DNA of 64,000 nt, from positions 169,816-233,815 of the forward strand of contig NW_005434569.1 of assembly GCF_000315625.1 (NCBI RefSeq), in the 5' to 3' direction. The notes beneath the pieces were generated by a model. The model saw only the letters and a program-made list of their open reading frames with translations. It was not told the DNA's origin and ran no database searches. The first letter of the stretch is position 1; the number at the start of each line of letters is the position of its first letter. Shown here piece by piece: positions 45,290 through 55,703 of the stretch. The position numbers and the translations under genes were made by a program. The stretch is from Guillardia theta CCMP2712. Taxonomy: Eukaryota > Cryptophyceae > Pyrenomonadales > Geminigeraceae.

Positions 45290-45295
45290 TACACA
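45260..45295. other. Candidate virus-host junction
   Basis: Within this interval GC content falls sharply, the TATA-boxed, tightly packed gene style ends, and coding passes from a viral frame to a coiled-coil/RING frame without any leader or intergenic space. No obvious target-site sequence can be assigned, because the other end of the element lies outside the window. Confidence 0.6.
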
Positions 45296-45794
45296 GTATG
45301 GGAAAGAACTGAATAAGGTCAAACAGTTTCTTGATACAGAGTATGAGGAAAAACTCAAGAAGGTTGAAGAGAGTCATGAGAAAGAACTCGTTAAGCTCAG
45401 GGCAGAACAAGCGATTCGCCGCGTCGAGTATTTGGCAGAGCTCCGCAAATTGCAGCGAAAGCATGCTGCAGAATTCATCAAGTTGAAAGATGATACAGAG
45501 CATGCGATAGAACTTGTTAAGGGATTGCAGCATGTTGAGGAACAAAATGGTGGTGAATGTGATATGGGTGAGAGATTAGAGTGCGTGGTGTGTTTTGGAA
45601 ATGTCCGAAGCCATGCTTTTGTACCCTGTGGTCATCTAACAATTTGTCAAGATTGCAAAGATAGGTACTATCCAGTGCACAGAAGGGTACGAGACAGAGG
45701 GAATGTAGCACCTAGAGAATACCTAGCACCAGATGCAACATGCCCAGTGTGTAGACAGAAAGCAACTGCATGTATCCCGATATACAAGGCATGA
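45267..45794 (+). CDS. Coiled-coil RING-finger protein, likely 5'-truncated
   Basis: The open part encodes heptad-like repeats (QFFDTQYGKELNKV, QFLDTEYEEKLKKV) followed by a C3HC4 RING (CVVC, CGHLTIC, CPVC) at the C-terminus. RING domains usually recruit E2 enzymes for ubiquitin transfer. The coiled coil starts abruptly at the viral junction. No TATA box or leader precedes the first ATG (45267). I infer that integration removed the original 5' exons. The relative at 49671 has the same order: coiled coil, then RING. Confidence 0.75.
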   Translation: MHGKQFFDTQYGKELNKVKQFLDTEYEEKLKKVEESHEKELVKLRAEQAIRRVEYLAELRKLQRKHAAEFIKLKDDTEHAIELVKGLQHVEEQNGGECDMGERLECVVCFGNVRSHAFVPCGHLTICQDCKDRYYPVHRRVRDRGNVAPREYLAPDATCPVCRQKATACIPIYKA

Positions 45795-45980
45795 AGTTTT
45801 TGTTTTCGGGCTGCAGGGATGCGGGAGAAGTTGTTGCCGGGAGTCTTTGGATCGTGGAGATTTTTTACTTATGATGTGTTAACCGTTGACGTTCACTTGG
45901 AAATTGCCAGTGGGACATTGAATGTCCCACTTCCGGGAAATTTTGCAATATGAGATGATTACGCGGAGTTGTGATACGTG

Positions 45981-47009
45981 TTATTGAGTAAACCTTGTGA
46001 TATGCGTCTGGAACATCTCAGGTTTAGCTTTGAACTCTTTTTCAGTCTGTTCAATCGCCATCTGCATCAAATCAGAGTCTTTTTTCTGATACACGTTGAC
46101 AGAGAAGAGTTTGCCATCACATCTCCTTTGTTCCTTTTCTGGATCATGACCGTATTTGGTTCTGTAGAGATCAGCTAGAATCTTCCCAGCACGCTTGAGC
46201 ATCTCAGGGGTGAACTTGGTTTTCTTCGACTCCAAGACTTTGTCTTGCAAACCAATTGTTTCAAACATGTCGGTCTGAAGTTCCGTGTGGGGAGTGGGAG
46301 TTTGATCTGAGGCAATGCCATTGTTGCTCATCAACTTCTGTCGCTTGTGAAGGAACTTGTTGAAAGTGTAGTCTTGGAGTGAGTTTGCAATTGATGGTGG
46401 TAGCACTCCGTTTACTTTCATGGCTTCCTTGAAGAACTCCAGTTCATCTTTGAATAGCTCGAATTTGTCTCTTGATAGCTGAAATTCATCCCTAGAGCTT
46501 TGATTCTGAATTTTGAGTCGTCTCTCTTCAATATCGAGCTTTCTGTTTTCAATCTCCAACTCAAGCAACCTTGGATCGATGTCATTGTTCCTCTGCAAAT
46601 TGGAACTAGTCGCTTGAGCACTCTGTTCCATTGCCGCCACTCCTTGCGCTTGAGGATAATGTTCATTGCAGAAACTCTTCAATATCTTGATTATTTCCTC
46701 TCGATCATTCTGCACTGATCGTTCTGGGAGATGTTGCAGAATCATCTGGATTGTATCAAAATCGGCCACTGGAATATCACGTTGTCCACGTCCCCGAAAT
46801 TTGAAGTCAAGTATCTTTGACTGAATATCAGGATAATTCAGAAGGATGTTCTGAAGGATTTTTGCCGAATTCTGATTGTTCTTGTTCGTGATATGTCTTA
46901 TCGTATCAATCACAGACATCATAGGAGGAGATCCAGGTTTCACACGGATTGAAGCTTGAGGACTGATACACGGCAAGGGAATCATCTCATTCATCCCGAT
47001 TTGACTCAC
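45981..47009 (-). CDS. Bro/KilA-like N-terminal domain plus coiled coil, 342 aa
   Basis: Residues about 30-100 (MMSVIDTIRHITNKNNQNSA, then FKFRGRGQRDIPVADFDTI, MILQHLPER) resemble a DNA-binding-type module found in phage, algal-virus and algal proteins related to Bro-N antirepressor domains. A charged coiled coil follows (about 145-205). The C-terminus has a conserved-looking RTKYGHDPEKEQR...VNVYQKKDSD segment. The start may be the first ATG or M6. Such genes are often multi-copy in algal genomes, so this may be a mobile or domesticated viral gene. Base composition matches the host side. Confidence 0.6.
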   Translation of the reverse strand: MSQIGMNEMIPLPCISPQASIRVKPGSPPMMSVIDTIRHITNKNNQNSAKILQNILLNYPDIQSKILDFKFRGRGQRDIPVADFDTIQMILQHLPERSVQNDREEIIKILKSFCNEHYPQAQGVAAMEQSAQATSSNLQRNNDIDPRLLELEIENRKLDIEERRLKIQNQSSRDEFQLSRDKFELFKDELEFFKEAMKVNGVLPPSIANSLQDYTFNKFLHKRQKLMSNNGIASDQTPTPHTELQTDMFETIGLQDKVLESKKTKFTPEMLKRAGKILADLYRTKYGHDPEKEQRRCDGKLFSVNVYQKKDSDLMQMAIEQTEKEFKAKPEMFQTHITRFTQ

Positions 47010-47093
47010 ACCAGTTGAATCACGATCGATATTAGTCTGTTTTTGGTTTTTTTTTCCTGAAATTCTGAGTCGTCTCTTTCGTTTTATGAAAGA

Positions 47094-47650
47094 GCCTCAT
47101 TCAATATACACCCAACTTCATCTATACATGTACCGTTCGGTACAGATGTTGAATAAACTTCATTCAATATACACCCAACTTCATCTATACATGTACCGTT
47201 CGGTACAGATATTGAATAAACTTCATTCAATATACACCCAACTTCATCTATACATGTACCGTTCGGTACAGATATTGAATAAACTTCATTCAATATACAC
47301 CCAACTTCATCTATACATGTACCGTTCGGTACAGATATTGAATAAACTTCATTCAATATACACCCAACTTCATCTATACATGTACCGTTCGGTACAGATG
47401 TTGAATAAACTTCATTCAATATACACCCAACTTCATCTATACATGTACCGTTCGGTACAGATGTTGAATAAACTTCATTCAATATACACCCAACTTCATC
47501 TATACATGTACCGTTCGGTACAGATGTTGAATAAACTTCATTCAATATACACCCAACTTCATCTATACATGTACCGTTCGGTACAGATATTGAATAAACT
47601 TCATTCAATATACACCCAACTTCATCTATACATGTACCGTTCGGTACAGA
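47094..47650. repeat. 63-bp tandem repeat, nine copies
   Basis: Nine near-perfect 63-bp units, each with the hairpin TGTACCG-TT-CGGTACA and the ends CATTCAATAT / ATATTGAAT in inverted orientation. Variation is almost limited to GATGTTG versus GATATTG. Because 63 is a multiple of 3, open frames of about 175-193 codons of 21-residue repeats run through on both strands; I do not regard them as genes. Confidence 0.95.
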
Positions 47651-48160
47651 TTAATGTTTTTCGTTGATATGTTTCAACAAACAACTATTTCCATCTTGTT
47701 TGTTGCAAAATACTTTCAGCTCTCCAGTAATATTTGTACACTCCACGCAAACCATCCGGGCCAATTTGTCGCAAACACAGCACCTCTTCCTTTTAATGAC
47801 CTGGTTCTCAAGCAACCTCAACGGCTTGTACTGTAGACGCATCCTGTCTACTCTCATGTCTGAATTAGAGTGCAGTAGCCACATTTTGCTGTTGTACTTG
47901 TCCTTGAACCGTGTTTCTTCTGCCATGTCCATATAACCTCCCCTTGGAGACAAAAGAAAATCTCTTGCCTCTTTCAACTCCTCTGCTGTCTCTATTACAC
48001 CTTGATGTTCACGTTGTATCCCCTTGTCGGGATGGAGTTTGAGGACCCTGCGACGAAAAGCCTCCTTGATTTCTAACGCAGAATGCTGTCCTGGGTATTC
48101 CAGTTGTAGTAGAAGGTGGTAATATGCAGACTTGTACTCAAACTTGACATTGTATGTCAT
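47651..48160 (-). CDS. J-domain protein with C-terminal zinc finger, 169 aa
   Basis: An N-terminal J domain (about residues 12-75) carries the HPD motif in LKLHPDKGI and would stimulate Hsp70 ATPase. The C-terminus (about 125-169) has CCVCDKLARMVCVECT, then FC, C, H and H ligands, a C2-C2-C2-H2-like zinc-binding arrangement. The same pattern ends the RING protein at 49671-51940. Start is the ATG at 48160. Its 3' end abuts the 63-bp satellite. Confidence 0.8.
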   Translation of the reverse strand: MTYNVKFEYKSAYYHLLLQLEYPGQHSALEIKEAFRRRVLKLHPDKGIQREHQGVIETAEELKEARDFLLSPRGGYMDMAEETRFKDKYNSKMWLLHSNSDMRVDRMRLQYKPLRLLENQVIKRKRCCVCDKLARMVCVECTNITGELKVFCNKQDGNSCLLKHINEKH

Positions 48161-48329
48161 TTGAGATGCCGGGTGTTTTTAAAAAATGACTATGACAGAA
48201 TCTCTTGATACACTGAACTATATCTAAAAAAACTACCCCTATCTTTCGGAAACTGGGGAATCCTTTTGTCGTATAAAGGATCAACATAAAAAGACTGTAT
48301 CCTGTTACTGAGTTTTTTTAAGAGGAACA

Positions 48330-49100
48330 ATGCTGTCACCTTGGTATGTGTCCAAACCTCCAACGATGCAATACAACGGAAAACCACCTGCACCAACGAG
48401 GCTGATACAAGATCCTTCAAGGAATAGGGGAAAAGCAGAGAGTTCTGCAAACACACGGCAGAGATTGCAGTTGCTTGCGGCTATGATCAGTCCTTTTCTT
48501 GTTGCAAGTATAGAGAAGATCAAGCAATGGTTGCATCGTTTCAGGCGTAAGACGATGACACTGGAGGAACTGCAGCAAGGGGTTCATGGCATGATGACGG
48601 AAGTACGATCTTTGATGGATTCTGTTCCGTTTTACATCGAGTCGCTGCAAGACAATATAATCCCACAGCTGAAGACGGTTGAATACCGTTTGATGGCTCT
48701 TGAAGATAATATTTCTGTTCATCGCCAGACTCGGAGGATTGCTGGGGGGATCATGCGGCCATTGAATGAGATGAACTCTGAGGAGTTTGATTATGTACAG
48801 AGGAAAGATATGGAGGATCGTCTTAACTTTCTAATTGAGTCATTGAATATGATCAAGTACACAATCAGGTGATGCGATGATTCTAGCTTTTGTCAGTGTG
48901 TTTTATTGATTTCGAATACTTTACAGGGGGGATCTGAACCAGTATATCGCGGTCATTCATCCGGGGAAGGATGGACAAATGGGAGTTGGCATTCCCTCTG
49001 TTGGCTACAGCAAGGCTGCGGCTGCTTATGTCATGCCAGTTCTGGGCGTGGTACCGTCAGTGATATGTCCGGGCCCGGTATTCTACTCTCCGAGTACCGG
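48330..49100 (+). CDS. Coiled-coil host protein, two exons, running into a satellite
   Basis: Exon 1 (48330-48868) encodes a basic N-terminus, a hydrophobic patch (LLAAMISPFLVASI) and a long coiled coil. A GTGATG donor and TTTACAG acceptor define a 58-nt intron (48869-48926). Exon 2 continues in phase with RGDLNQYIAVIHPGKDG and VGIPSVGYSKAAAAYV before entering the GC-rich tandem repeat at about 49050, where the true 3' end is lost to view. The end coordinate is therefore approximate. Function unknown. Confidence 0.5.
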
Positions 49101-49465
49101 GGGGTACCGTCACTGAGATGTCCGGGCCCGGTATTTTACTCTCCGAGTGACGCCGGGTGGTACTGAGATGTCCGGGCCCGGTATTCTACTCTCCGAGTAC
49201 CGGGTGGTACTGAGATGTCCGGGCCCGGTACCCTACCCTCCGAGTACCGGGTGGTACTGAGATGTCCGGGCCCGGTACCCTACCCTCCGAGTACCGGGTG
49301 GTACTGAGATGTCCGGGCCTGGTACCCTACCCTCCGAGTGACCGGGTGGTACTGAGATGTCCGGGCCTGGTACCCTACCCTCCGAGTGACCGGGGTGGTA
49401 CTGAGATGTCCGGGCCTGGTACCCTACCCTCCGAGTGACCGGGTGGTACTGAGATGTCCGGGCCT
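49050..49465. repeat. GC-rich tandem repeat, about 47-bp units
   Basis: About nine degenerate units with the core GATGTCCGGGC(C/T)(C/T)GGTA and CCTACCCTCCGAGT. The length varies from 46 to 57 bp. A reverse-complement copy of about two units lies at 54395-54480. Confidence 0.9.
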
Positions 49466-49670
49466 GTAGTACCGGGTCCGAATACCCACGAACCCGGAGG
49501 ACGGGTACTACACCTCTTCATTCCACGTGTGGGGTCCAATTACCATATATCCCATGGGTGGGTACAAAATGTACCGGTACTGTCTCATACAATTGACTCT
49601 AATAATAGGGTGGGTGGTCTCCCACATCAATTCCAGGGGGTGGGGTCATTGGGTTATCGCTTCCCTATCC

Positions 49671-51940
49671 ATGGCAGACGAGCCATGTCCCAAGCGTCAA
49701 TGCGGAGGCTTGTGCGATGCATCCTCCTCTGCCTCAGGTGAGACAATGCCTCCTGTTGAATTTTTGACATTTCCTGTTCAAGATACAAGATCCGGGGGTC
49801 AAGATCATGAGGATTCATCTCAACTTCGCGTCAACAATGTTTTCGATTGTTTGCCGAATGATGTTGGTCGTGTGACGAGGTCTCGTAATCGGGTCTCAGC
49901 TGAGGGTAATGATCCTGTATCTCAAGCTTCTTCATGTGTCGACGACTTTCCGACGCCTTCTAGTTTGAGAGAAAGCGCGCATTTGCTAACAGAAATACAA
50001 CAGGGAGTCGATCTGCTTCGACAGCGGCTGCAACATAATCCACTGGCGACTGCTGCTCGGAGCTCAACTTCGCAAGGGTCTGAGAGATCTATTTCCCGAT
50101 CTGTTGTTGGGGACTCAGCTGCTAATGGTGCAATCTCCCGACCTGTTGGTGGGACTTCAACTAGCAATGGCCCAATCTCCCGACCTGTTGGTGGGACTTC
50201 AACTGCTAATGTCCCAAGCTCCCGACCTGTTTCTGGGACTTCAACCGCTAATGGCCCAAGCTCCCGACCTGTTTCTGGGACTTCAACCGCTAATGGCCCA
50301 AGCTCCCGACCTGTTTCTGGGACTTCAACTACCAATGTCCCAAGCTCCCGATCTGTTTCTGGGACTTCAACTAGCAATATCCCAAGCTCCCGACCTGTTT
50401 CCGAGACTTCAACTGCTAATGACCAAAGTTCCCGACGAGTTGCTAGGACGTCAACTGCTAATATCCCAAGCTCCCGACCTGTTGCTGGGACGTCATCGAT
50501 TGCTCTTCAGAAAAAGTCAGACGAGTTCAGGGGTAGGGATTCAGAGATTTGTGAGCTGAAAAATGAGAATGAGGCGCTGCAAGGAGATCTCAAGAAAAAG
50601 GAGACAGAGCTTGGTCGGCTCAGAGATGAGATCAGAACTCTGCAATTTCATTATGACAGGTTGCAAGAGAAATATGATCAATCCCAGGACAATTTGGACA
50701 AGCTGCAACGTGATTTAGACAACCTGCAACGTGACTATGAAGATTTGGAGGATGAAATGGAAGATGTTCGTGCTGTTAATCTGGATTACCAGGATACGAG
50801 AGCAAATACAGAAAATGTCCTCAAGGAACTTCGCGTGCAGAAAGCCAAGCTTGAGAGGGAAAAGCAAGAGCTTAGGACTGAAAGAGACACTTTGTTCCAA
50901 AACCAGATGCAACAATCCGAGATCCAAATGATCGGCAACAACAAGATCAAAGAGCTTAAAGGGGAGAATGAATCGCTTAAAAGAAAAGTCGAAGAGATCG
51001 AAAATGAAGTAGAGGACAATGAGACATGTGTAATCTGCAAACGCAAGGTGAGCAGCTTGTATCTGGCGGCTGTATGTATCACAAAGTACAAAAGTATCTT
51101 CTGAAATGACATTTCCTCTGATAGGTTGCAAAACATGTCTTCATGACTTGTGGACACGCTGCGACTTGCCTGTAATTATCATCCATGTATTTTGTTCAAC
51201 ATGACCTGTTTGACACTGTATTGCAGTGACGAAGAATGCAACAAAGAGTTTGAACAATGCCCAGTGTGCAGGAGTGAAGTCCAAAAGTTGCAAAGGTATT
51301 CATCATATTCTATGGATTGAACTCCTTGTAAACAAATTTTCAGGGTCTACATTACCGGAAACAGGAATGAAAACTCTGCACTGATCAAAAAACTCACTGC
51401 AGACCTCTTGGCTGCTCAAGGACTCGAACAAGATCTTGCCAGAGCTCAGGAGGATATCAAGCAGAAGGAATTGAAGATCAATGATCTTGAACAAAAACTT
51501 GCCAGTGCTCAAGTGGGTATTCAACAGATTGAAAAGTGTGCACAGAAAGTCATGAGCTCCCCTGGACAAAGATCTGGAGCTGGATCTGGAGCAGGATCTG
51601 GAGTTGGATCTAAAGCTAGAGCTGGAGCTGGAGCTGGAGCAGACTTTCACGTCCAGGATTCTAACTGCATGCTACTTTCACAGTACTTGCAAGAAGCCAA
51701 AACCTCATGGAAGCCAAAAATTGGTGCAAAGCTTCAAAGGTGGTGCAAAATATGCAAATCATCGGGTGCTTCCTACGTTTGTTTGATGTGCTCTCCTTTG
51801 GATTCTGATTCAATCCCAATCTGTTTTTGTCATGGAGGTACAGCATATTATACATGAACCCAAAGATCAAAACTGACGATTTTTTTGTCACAGGCACAAA
51901 GCAGTGTATGCAACAACACATCAAGTCAGATCATCCCTGA
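49671..51940 (+). CDS. Five-exon coiled-coil RING protein with Zn-finger tail
   Basis: Exons 49671-51047, 51125-51171, 51227-51295, 51344-51837 and 51894-51940 join in phase through GT-AG introns of 48-77 nt. Exon 1 encodes about twelve copies of a 13-residue SSRPVSGTSTANG-like repeat (50090-50500) and a long coiled coil. The RING is assembled across exons 1-3: CVIC, CGHAATC, then CPVC. Exon 4 has a second coiled coil and a GSGAGSG linker. Exons 4-5 form a C-terminal zinc finger (WCKICKSSGASYVCLMC ... H ... H). A ubiquitin-ligase role is likely from the RING. The start is the first ATG after the satellite; an open frame extends upstream to 49527. Confidence 0.75.
50090..50500 (+). repeat. 39-bp coding minisatellite inside the RING gene
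   Basis: About ten to twelve 39-bp units encode a Ser/Thr/Pro-rich 13-residue repeat. Unit length is a multiple of 3, so copy-number change would keep the frame. Confidence 0.85.
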
Positions 51941-51981
51941 TCATTTTTGCTTTTCGCTTGCATTGAAATAAAAGTATCTTC

Positions 51982-52033
51982 AATCTCTCTCTCTCTATCT
52001 CTCTCTCTCTCTATCTCTCTCTCTCTCTCTCTA
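51982..52033. repeat. CT microsatellite
   Basis: A CT dinucleotide tract with interspersed TATCT, in the gap between two RING genes. Short open frames across it give Ser-Leu low complexity and are not taken as a gene. Confidence 0.9.
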
Positions 52034-52284
52034 TACGTGCATCATTTCCTGATCATTGGCATTGTCTTGATTCTTTTGGCAATACTTCTTTTGATTCATC
52101 ACAAGATCAAGCACTCTATATTAGGCGAGGATTACATCCCCGACCCCCATAGGCAGTGGTTCCAACCGGAAGATGTATGCAATACACACTGCGCACATGA
52201 GAAATGGGTAGTTTTGTTTATCGTCGTCGGATGCTGTTTGATTGTATTGGAAACTACCCAACTCTACTAGAAATCCGAGTCTTC

Positions 52285-53929
52285 TCAAATTTTGCGACAA
52301 ATCGCACAACCAGGAAACTGTCAAAGTAACACAAAATGTGAGAAGGCATCACATGGACTAAGGCAGCAATGAATCACCTTGTTTTTGCATACATCACAGA
52401 TGTGATACCTGTGATCACATCGCCCATTGTCATCGACACAAGGCTGATTCATCTGAAAAGTAAAATTAGAGAGATCAACAGATAAGTCAGATATGTCAAA
52501 GACTCGCCTTCAGACAATAATGACATGCTTTGTCATACATGAGAAAACGTTGGAGCTCAAGTCGAAGATGAATCAATGCATTGTTCAAAATGGTGCTTCT
52601 TTCGCGTTCCAGTCGGGATGTCTGTTCGCATTCAACCTGGTATTTGACGAGCTTTTCATTCTCCATAGCTGCATTGACCCTGAAATCACGGAACTCACCC
52701 CTTGTCTGCATGAACTTGTCTTTCCACTTTGCAATCTCCTGCTGTGACTTGGCTCTCTCAGACAAAAGGCTTTTTTCAACAGCTTCGATGTCACGCTGGG
52801 ACTGTTCAAGTGCCTTTCTAAGCTGCTGGGTCTCTTTAGCACTCTGCATTGCCTCAATCTTGGCGTTTTGGACTTGCAACTGTAAGCGTTTGACAGAATC
52901 CTCTTCCTGTAAAAGTTTCCTCCGTATTTGTTCGAGTTGGGTCTCGTGAACATGCTGCTGGATGCTTGCAAGGGGTTCGAAATGCTGTATCCCTGTCATC
53001 CCTGTCTCTCTACCACTCCTACCCCACTGTCTAGCTGCAGTCATAGAATAAAAGCCTCCAAGCTCTGGGTCATCAGTAGGCATCGAGAGTGCATCCTTGC
53101 GAAGGAGCTTTGGACGCTTCAATACAGCATCCAATGTCGGCGAAGAACAAGTGGTGGGATTACGATTCAAAGCCAAAGCCGTAGTAGCACGATTGAAGAA
53201 ACGCTCTCCAAGCTTGAATTGGGCAGTATCAATGTCGTAACCTCGCTTGAAATACCGAATCTCCTTCCTGTTATCAATGCTTTTGAAGACAAGTGAATAG
53301 CTCTCAACAATCCAATCCAATAGCCTCTTCAATTGATCACTACAAACAAAGCTCATGGCTCGGGGATTGAACCAATAGTCACCACCTTCACATGTGCCGT
53401 CAACAACAATCTGCAGTTTCTTCAATTGATCGTCAGGCGTCAAAATGAGATCCGAAGAAACAAGTTTTCGCTTCCGGTTTCTATCGACAAGACAAATACC
53501 ACTTGATGTCAAAAGAGAATCATGCACATCCAGGACAAAATCCAAAACTCGGTCCTTGCATCTCACAACATTGTCAGAAGGGATTCGCAGGGTCTGCATC
53601 CTCACAACATCCTTGATTCTCCCATTCTGCACAAGCTCAGCATCCACATTGATGTCCAAGAAAGAAGATGATAGAAGACTCGTTATAGAAACAACAGCAG
53701 TGCCCTCATATTTCAATCTCGTATCGTTGATCTCAAACTTCTTCGAACCATTGCCGTGCTTCCCTCTCATCGAGCTCAATGGAATGTCGTCATTCAAAAC
53801 TTCTTTGGGGTCAAAAACAATCAAAGGAACACTCAAGCCTGAATCATAAGAATCATTACTATGATCCTCGTTGCAAATGTTCTCATCGTCCGAGTCAACA
53901 ATGACAATAACCTCAGAATCCTTCGACAT
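52285..53929 (-). CDS. SIM-bearing RING protein, three exons
   Basis: Exon 1 (53929-52508) opens with VIVIVDSDDE, a textbook SUMO-interacting motif (hydrophobic core followed by Ser and acidic residues). A conserved-looking middle region follows (residues 70-230), then a coiled coil (about 330-450) and the first zinc pair CHYC. Exon 2 (52452-52378) supplies CDHRYHICDVC, and exon 3 (52317-52285) CAIC and the stop, completing a RING. The first intron has a GC donor (AAG|GCGAGT), the second GT-AG. SIM plus RING is the architecture of SUMO-targeted ubiquitin ligases. The start is the ATG at 53929; a TTG three codons earlier is in frame. Confidence 0.7.
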
Positions 53930-54029
53930 GGCCAGCAAATACGAAAAATCTATAGAATGGTCGAAAATTTCTCTGAAAAAAACACTTCAAACTAGTCAGA
54001 AACAACAAAAAACATTCATCGCGATCATA

Positions 54030-54800
54030 ACCTTTCCCTATGCGCGTCGAAAATCAGCTGCAGCTATCACTCCCGCGGCTCCCCCTCCTTCCCCTGCCAC
54101 AAATGCGATCGCATCGTCCTAGCTCGGGATATCACCCCACCCACCCATGCACACTCATATTACTACCCCCACCCCCTAATCGCAGCCTAACCCACAACAC
54201 CCCTGTAGTGTGTCTCCAGCTACTACCCTACCCTACACCGAGATATATGACCCCACCCACTCATGCACTCTCATATTACTACCCCCACCCCCTAATCCCC
54301 ACTCTAACACACCACTCTTACTACTCTCCAGTTACCACCCTACCCCCACATCACAGAACAGACCGCAATCCACCAGAGCCGGTCGGTACCGTGCCGGGCC
54401 CGGACTTCTCAGTACCACCCGGTCACTCGGAGGGTAGGGTACCGGGCCCGGACATCTCAGTACCACCCGGTCACTCGGATCATTTGCCTCTAAAACTGAA
54501 GGTCAAAGTACTAAATATCAGTCAATTTTTAGGTTCTTTCTACCCTGCTTTCAAGCTATCTTGCATCCTTTCATGACAGCATTTCTCCTAAAACGGACAT
54601 TGGATTCAAACCAGCACCAAGGTCAAGGTCAAGGTTAGGTCAACCCATAAAGCCCCCTATTGAAGACTGCGATCTCGCCATACCGATTTGAATCGATTTG
54701 GTAATATTAAGATTCTTGGGGGATTAGAACAAACGCCTAAAGTCCCCGGACCCGGGAAAGGGGTCAAGGTTGGAGTAGAGAGATCTATTTTTGAAAAGCA
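54030..54800. other. Intergenic: C-rich low complexity and inverted satellite copy
   Basis: 54130-54345 has two approximate copies of a CCCACCC-rich, ACTCATATTACTACCCCCACC-containing segment. 54395-54480 is a reverse-complement copy of the 49-kb satellite. I see no gene; open frames are Pro/Thr-rich by composition. Confidence 0.6.
54395..54480 (-). repeat. Inverted copy of the 47-bp GC-rich satellite
   Basis: Contains GGGTACCGGGCCCGGACATC and CAGTACCACCCGGTCACTCG, the reverse complement of the units at 49050-49465. About two units. Confidence 0.85.
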
Positions 54801-54803
54801 AGA

Positions 54804-55661
54804 ATGAATTCTAATCATCTATGTATGGCTTTGCTTATGTGCGGTTTGATAGCTTTGTTATCCAGATTGGAATCTCTTCCACAGCATGATGCGCGCTTGT
54901 TGACAAATTTTCGATTCCCAAAGTTTTCGAACATATCTACCTCCATTGCAAACCCATGCTTCCACGAAAATGATGTTTTCAATTTCTCTACCATGAGTGT
55001 TGAGGGAATTCGGAAAATCTATGTTATTCACTGGAGTAAACTTGCGAATCGCAGGAAGTCTATGAGAGATCGTTTAAGTACAGTTTTGCCAGCGGGATGG
55101 GAGCAAAAAAATTTTGTTGCCTTCATTACGCAGTATGACAGCGATAGGGTTACTCATCAAGACGTTCTCTGTCATGCAGGCTCATATGCTAACCAACAAA
55201 AGAAGGGACAGTTTTCTGTAACAATGAAACACCATGTGGCATATTATGATGTATGCTTTCATCAATATGGTATCGTGCTAATCGTTGAAGATGATGTCCA
55301 GTTTGCCCCAGATTTTGTGCAAAAAGTGTCTTTTGTACTGAAGGCATTGCCTGCTGAATGGTCGAACTGTTTTGTTTCGGCCTGTATGCCTGTACATTGC
55401 ACGAAGTTGGCATGTTTACAGCACAGGGGCTCTGGGTCTAACTGTGCATATGGATATTTGATGTCATTGACGGGTAGCAGATTAATGCTGCATCATATGC
55501 CAATTTTTACCACACCTGATTTCCAGATGAATCACGTATCCAACATGACCAGCCTTTTTCATAGCTATAATTCGGTTTTTCATCGTTTGATTGTCGAGCA
55601 GCCGGACGGAACAGATGGTATATGGAAACGAGATGGACAAGAGCTTCACATTCTTTCTTAA
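54804..55661 (+). CDS. GT25-like glycosyltransferase, type II membrane, 285 aa
   Basis: A short N-terminal anchor (about residues 5-21) precedes a domain with the GT25 hallmarks IRKIYVIHWSKLANRRKSM at the start, KHHVAYYDVCF, and the metal-binding VLIVEDDVQFAPDF. GT25 includes bacterial LPS galactosyltransferases and eukaryotic collagen galactosyltransferases. Cysteines near the C-terminus suggest luminal disulfides. It appears to be a single exon and lies on the host side of the window. Confidence 0.8.
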   Translation: MNSNHLCMALLMCGLIALLSRLESLPQHDARLLTNFRFPKFSNISTSIANPCFHENDVFNFSTMSVEGIRKIYVIHWSKLANRRKSMRDRLSTVLPAGWEQKNFVAFITQYDSDRVTHQDVLCHAGSYANQQKKGQFSVTMKHHVAYYDVCFHQYGIVLIVEDDVQFAPDFVQKVSFVLKALPAEWSNCFVSACMPVHCTKLACLQHRGSGSNCAYGYLMSLTGSRLMLHHMPIFTTPDFQMNHVSNMTSLFHSYNSVFHRLIVEQPDGTDGIWKRDGQELHILS

Positions 55662-55703
55662 AAATTGTTTTTTTAAGCAAGTAATTTTCGTGATGTTTGA
55701 AAG

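Noticed and set aside
47094-47650. CRISPR-like array
   Set aside because: Whole 63-bp units repeat without variable spacers, and the setting is eukaryotic.
47086-47667. A 193-codon frame of 21-residue repeats
   Set aside because: Exists on both strands solely because the 63-bp unit is a multiple of 3; no flanking coding sequence.
51947-52270. Small membrane protein of 107 codons
   Set aside because: Starts in a CT microsatellite that yields Ser-Leu repeats; only the downstream hydrophobic stretch looks protein-like, with no start of its own.
54040-54576. Pro/Thr-rich frame of 178 codons
   Set aside because: Composition follows the C-rich low-complexity DNA and runs through the inverted satellite copy.
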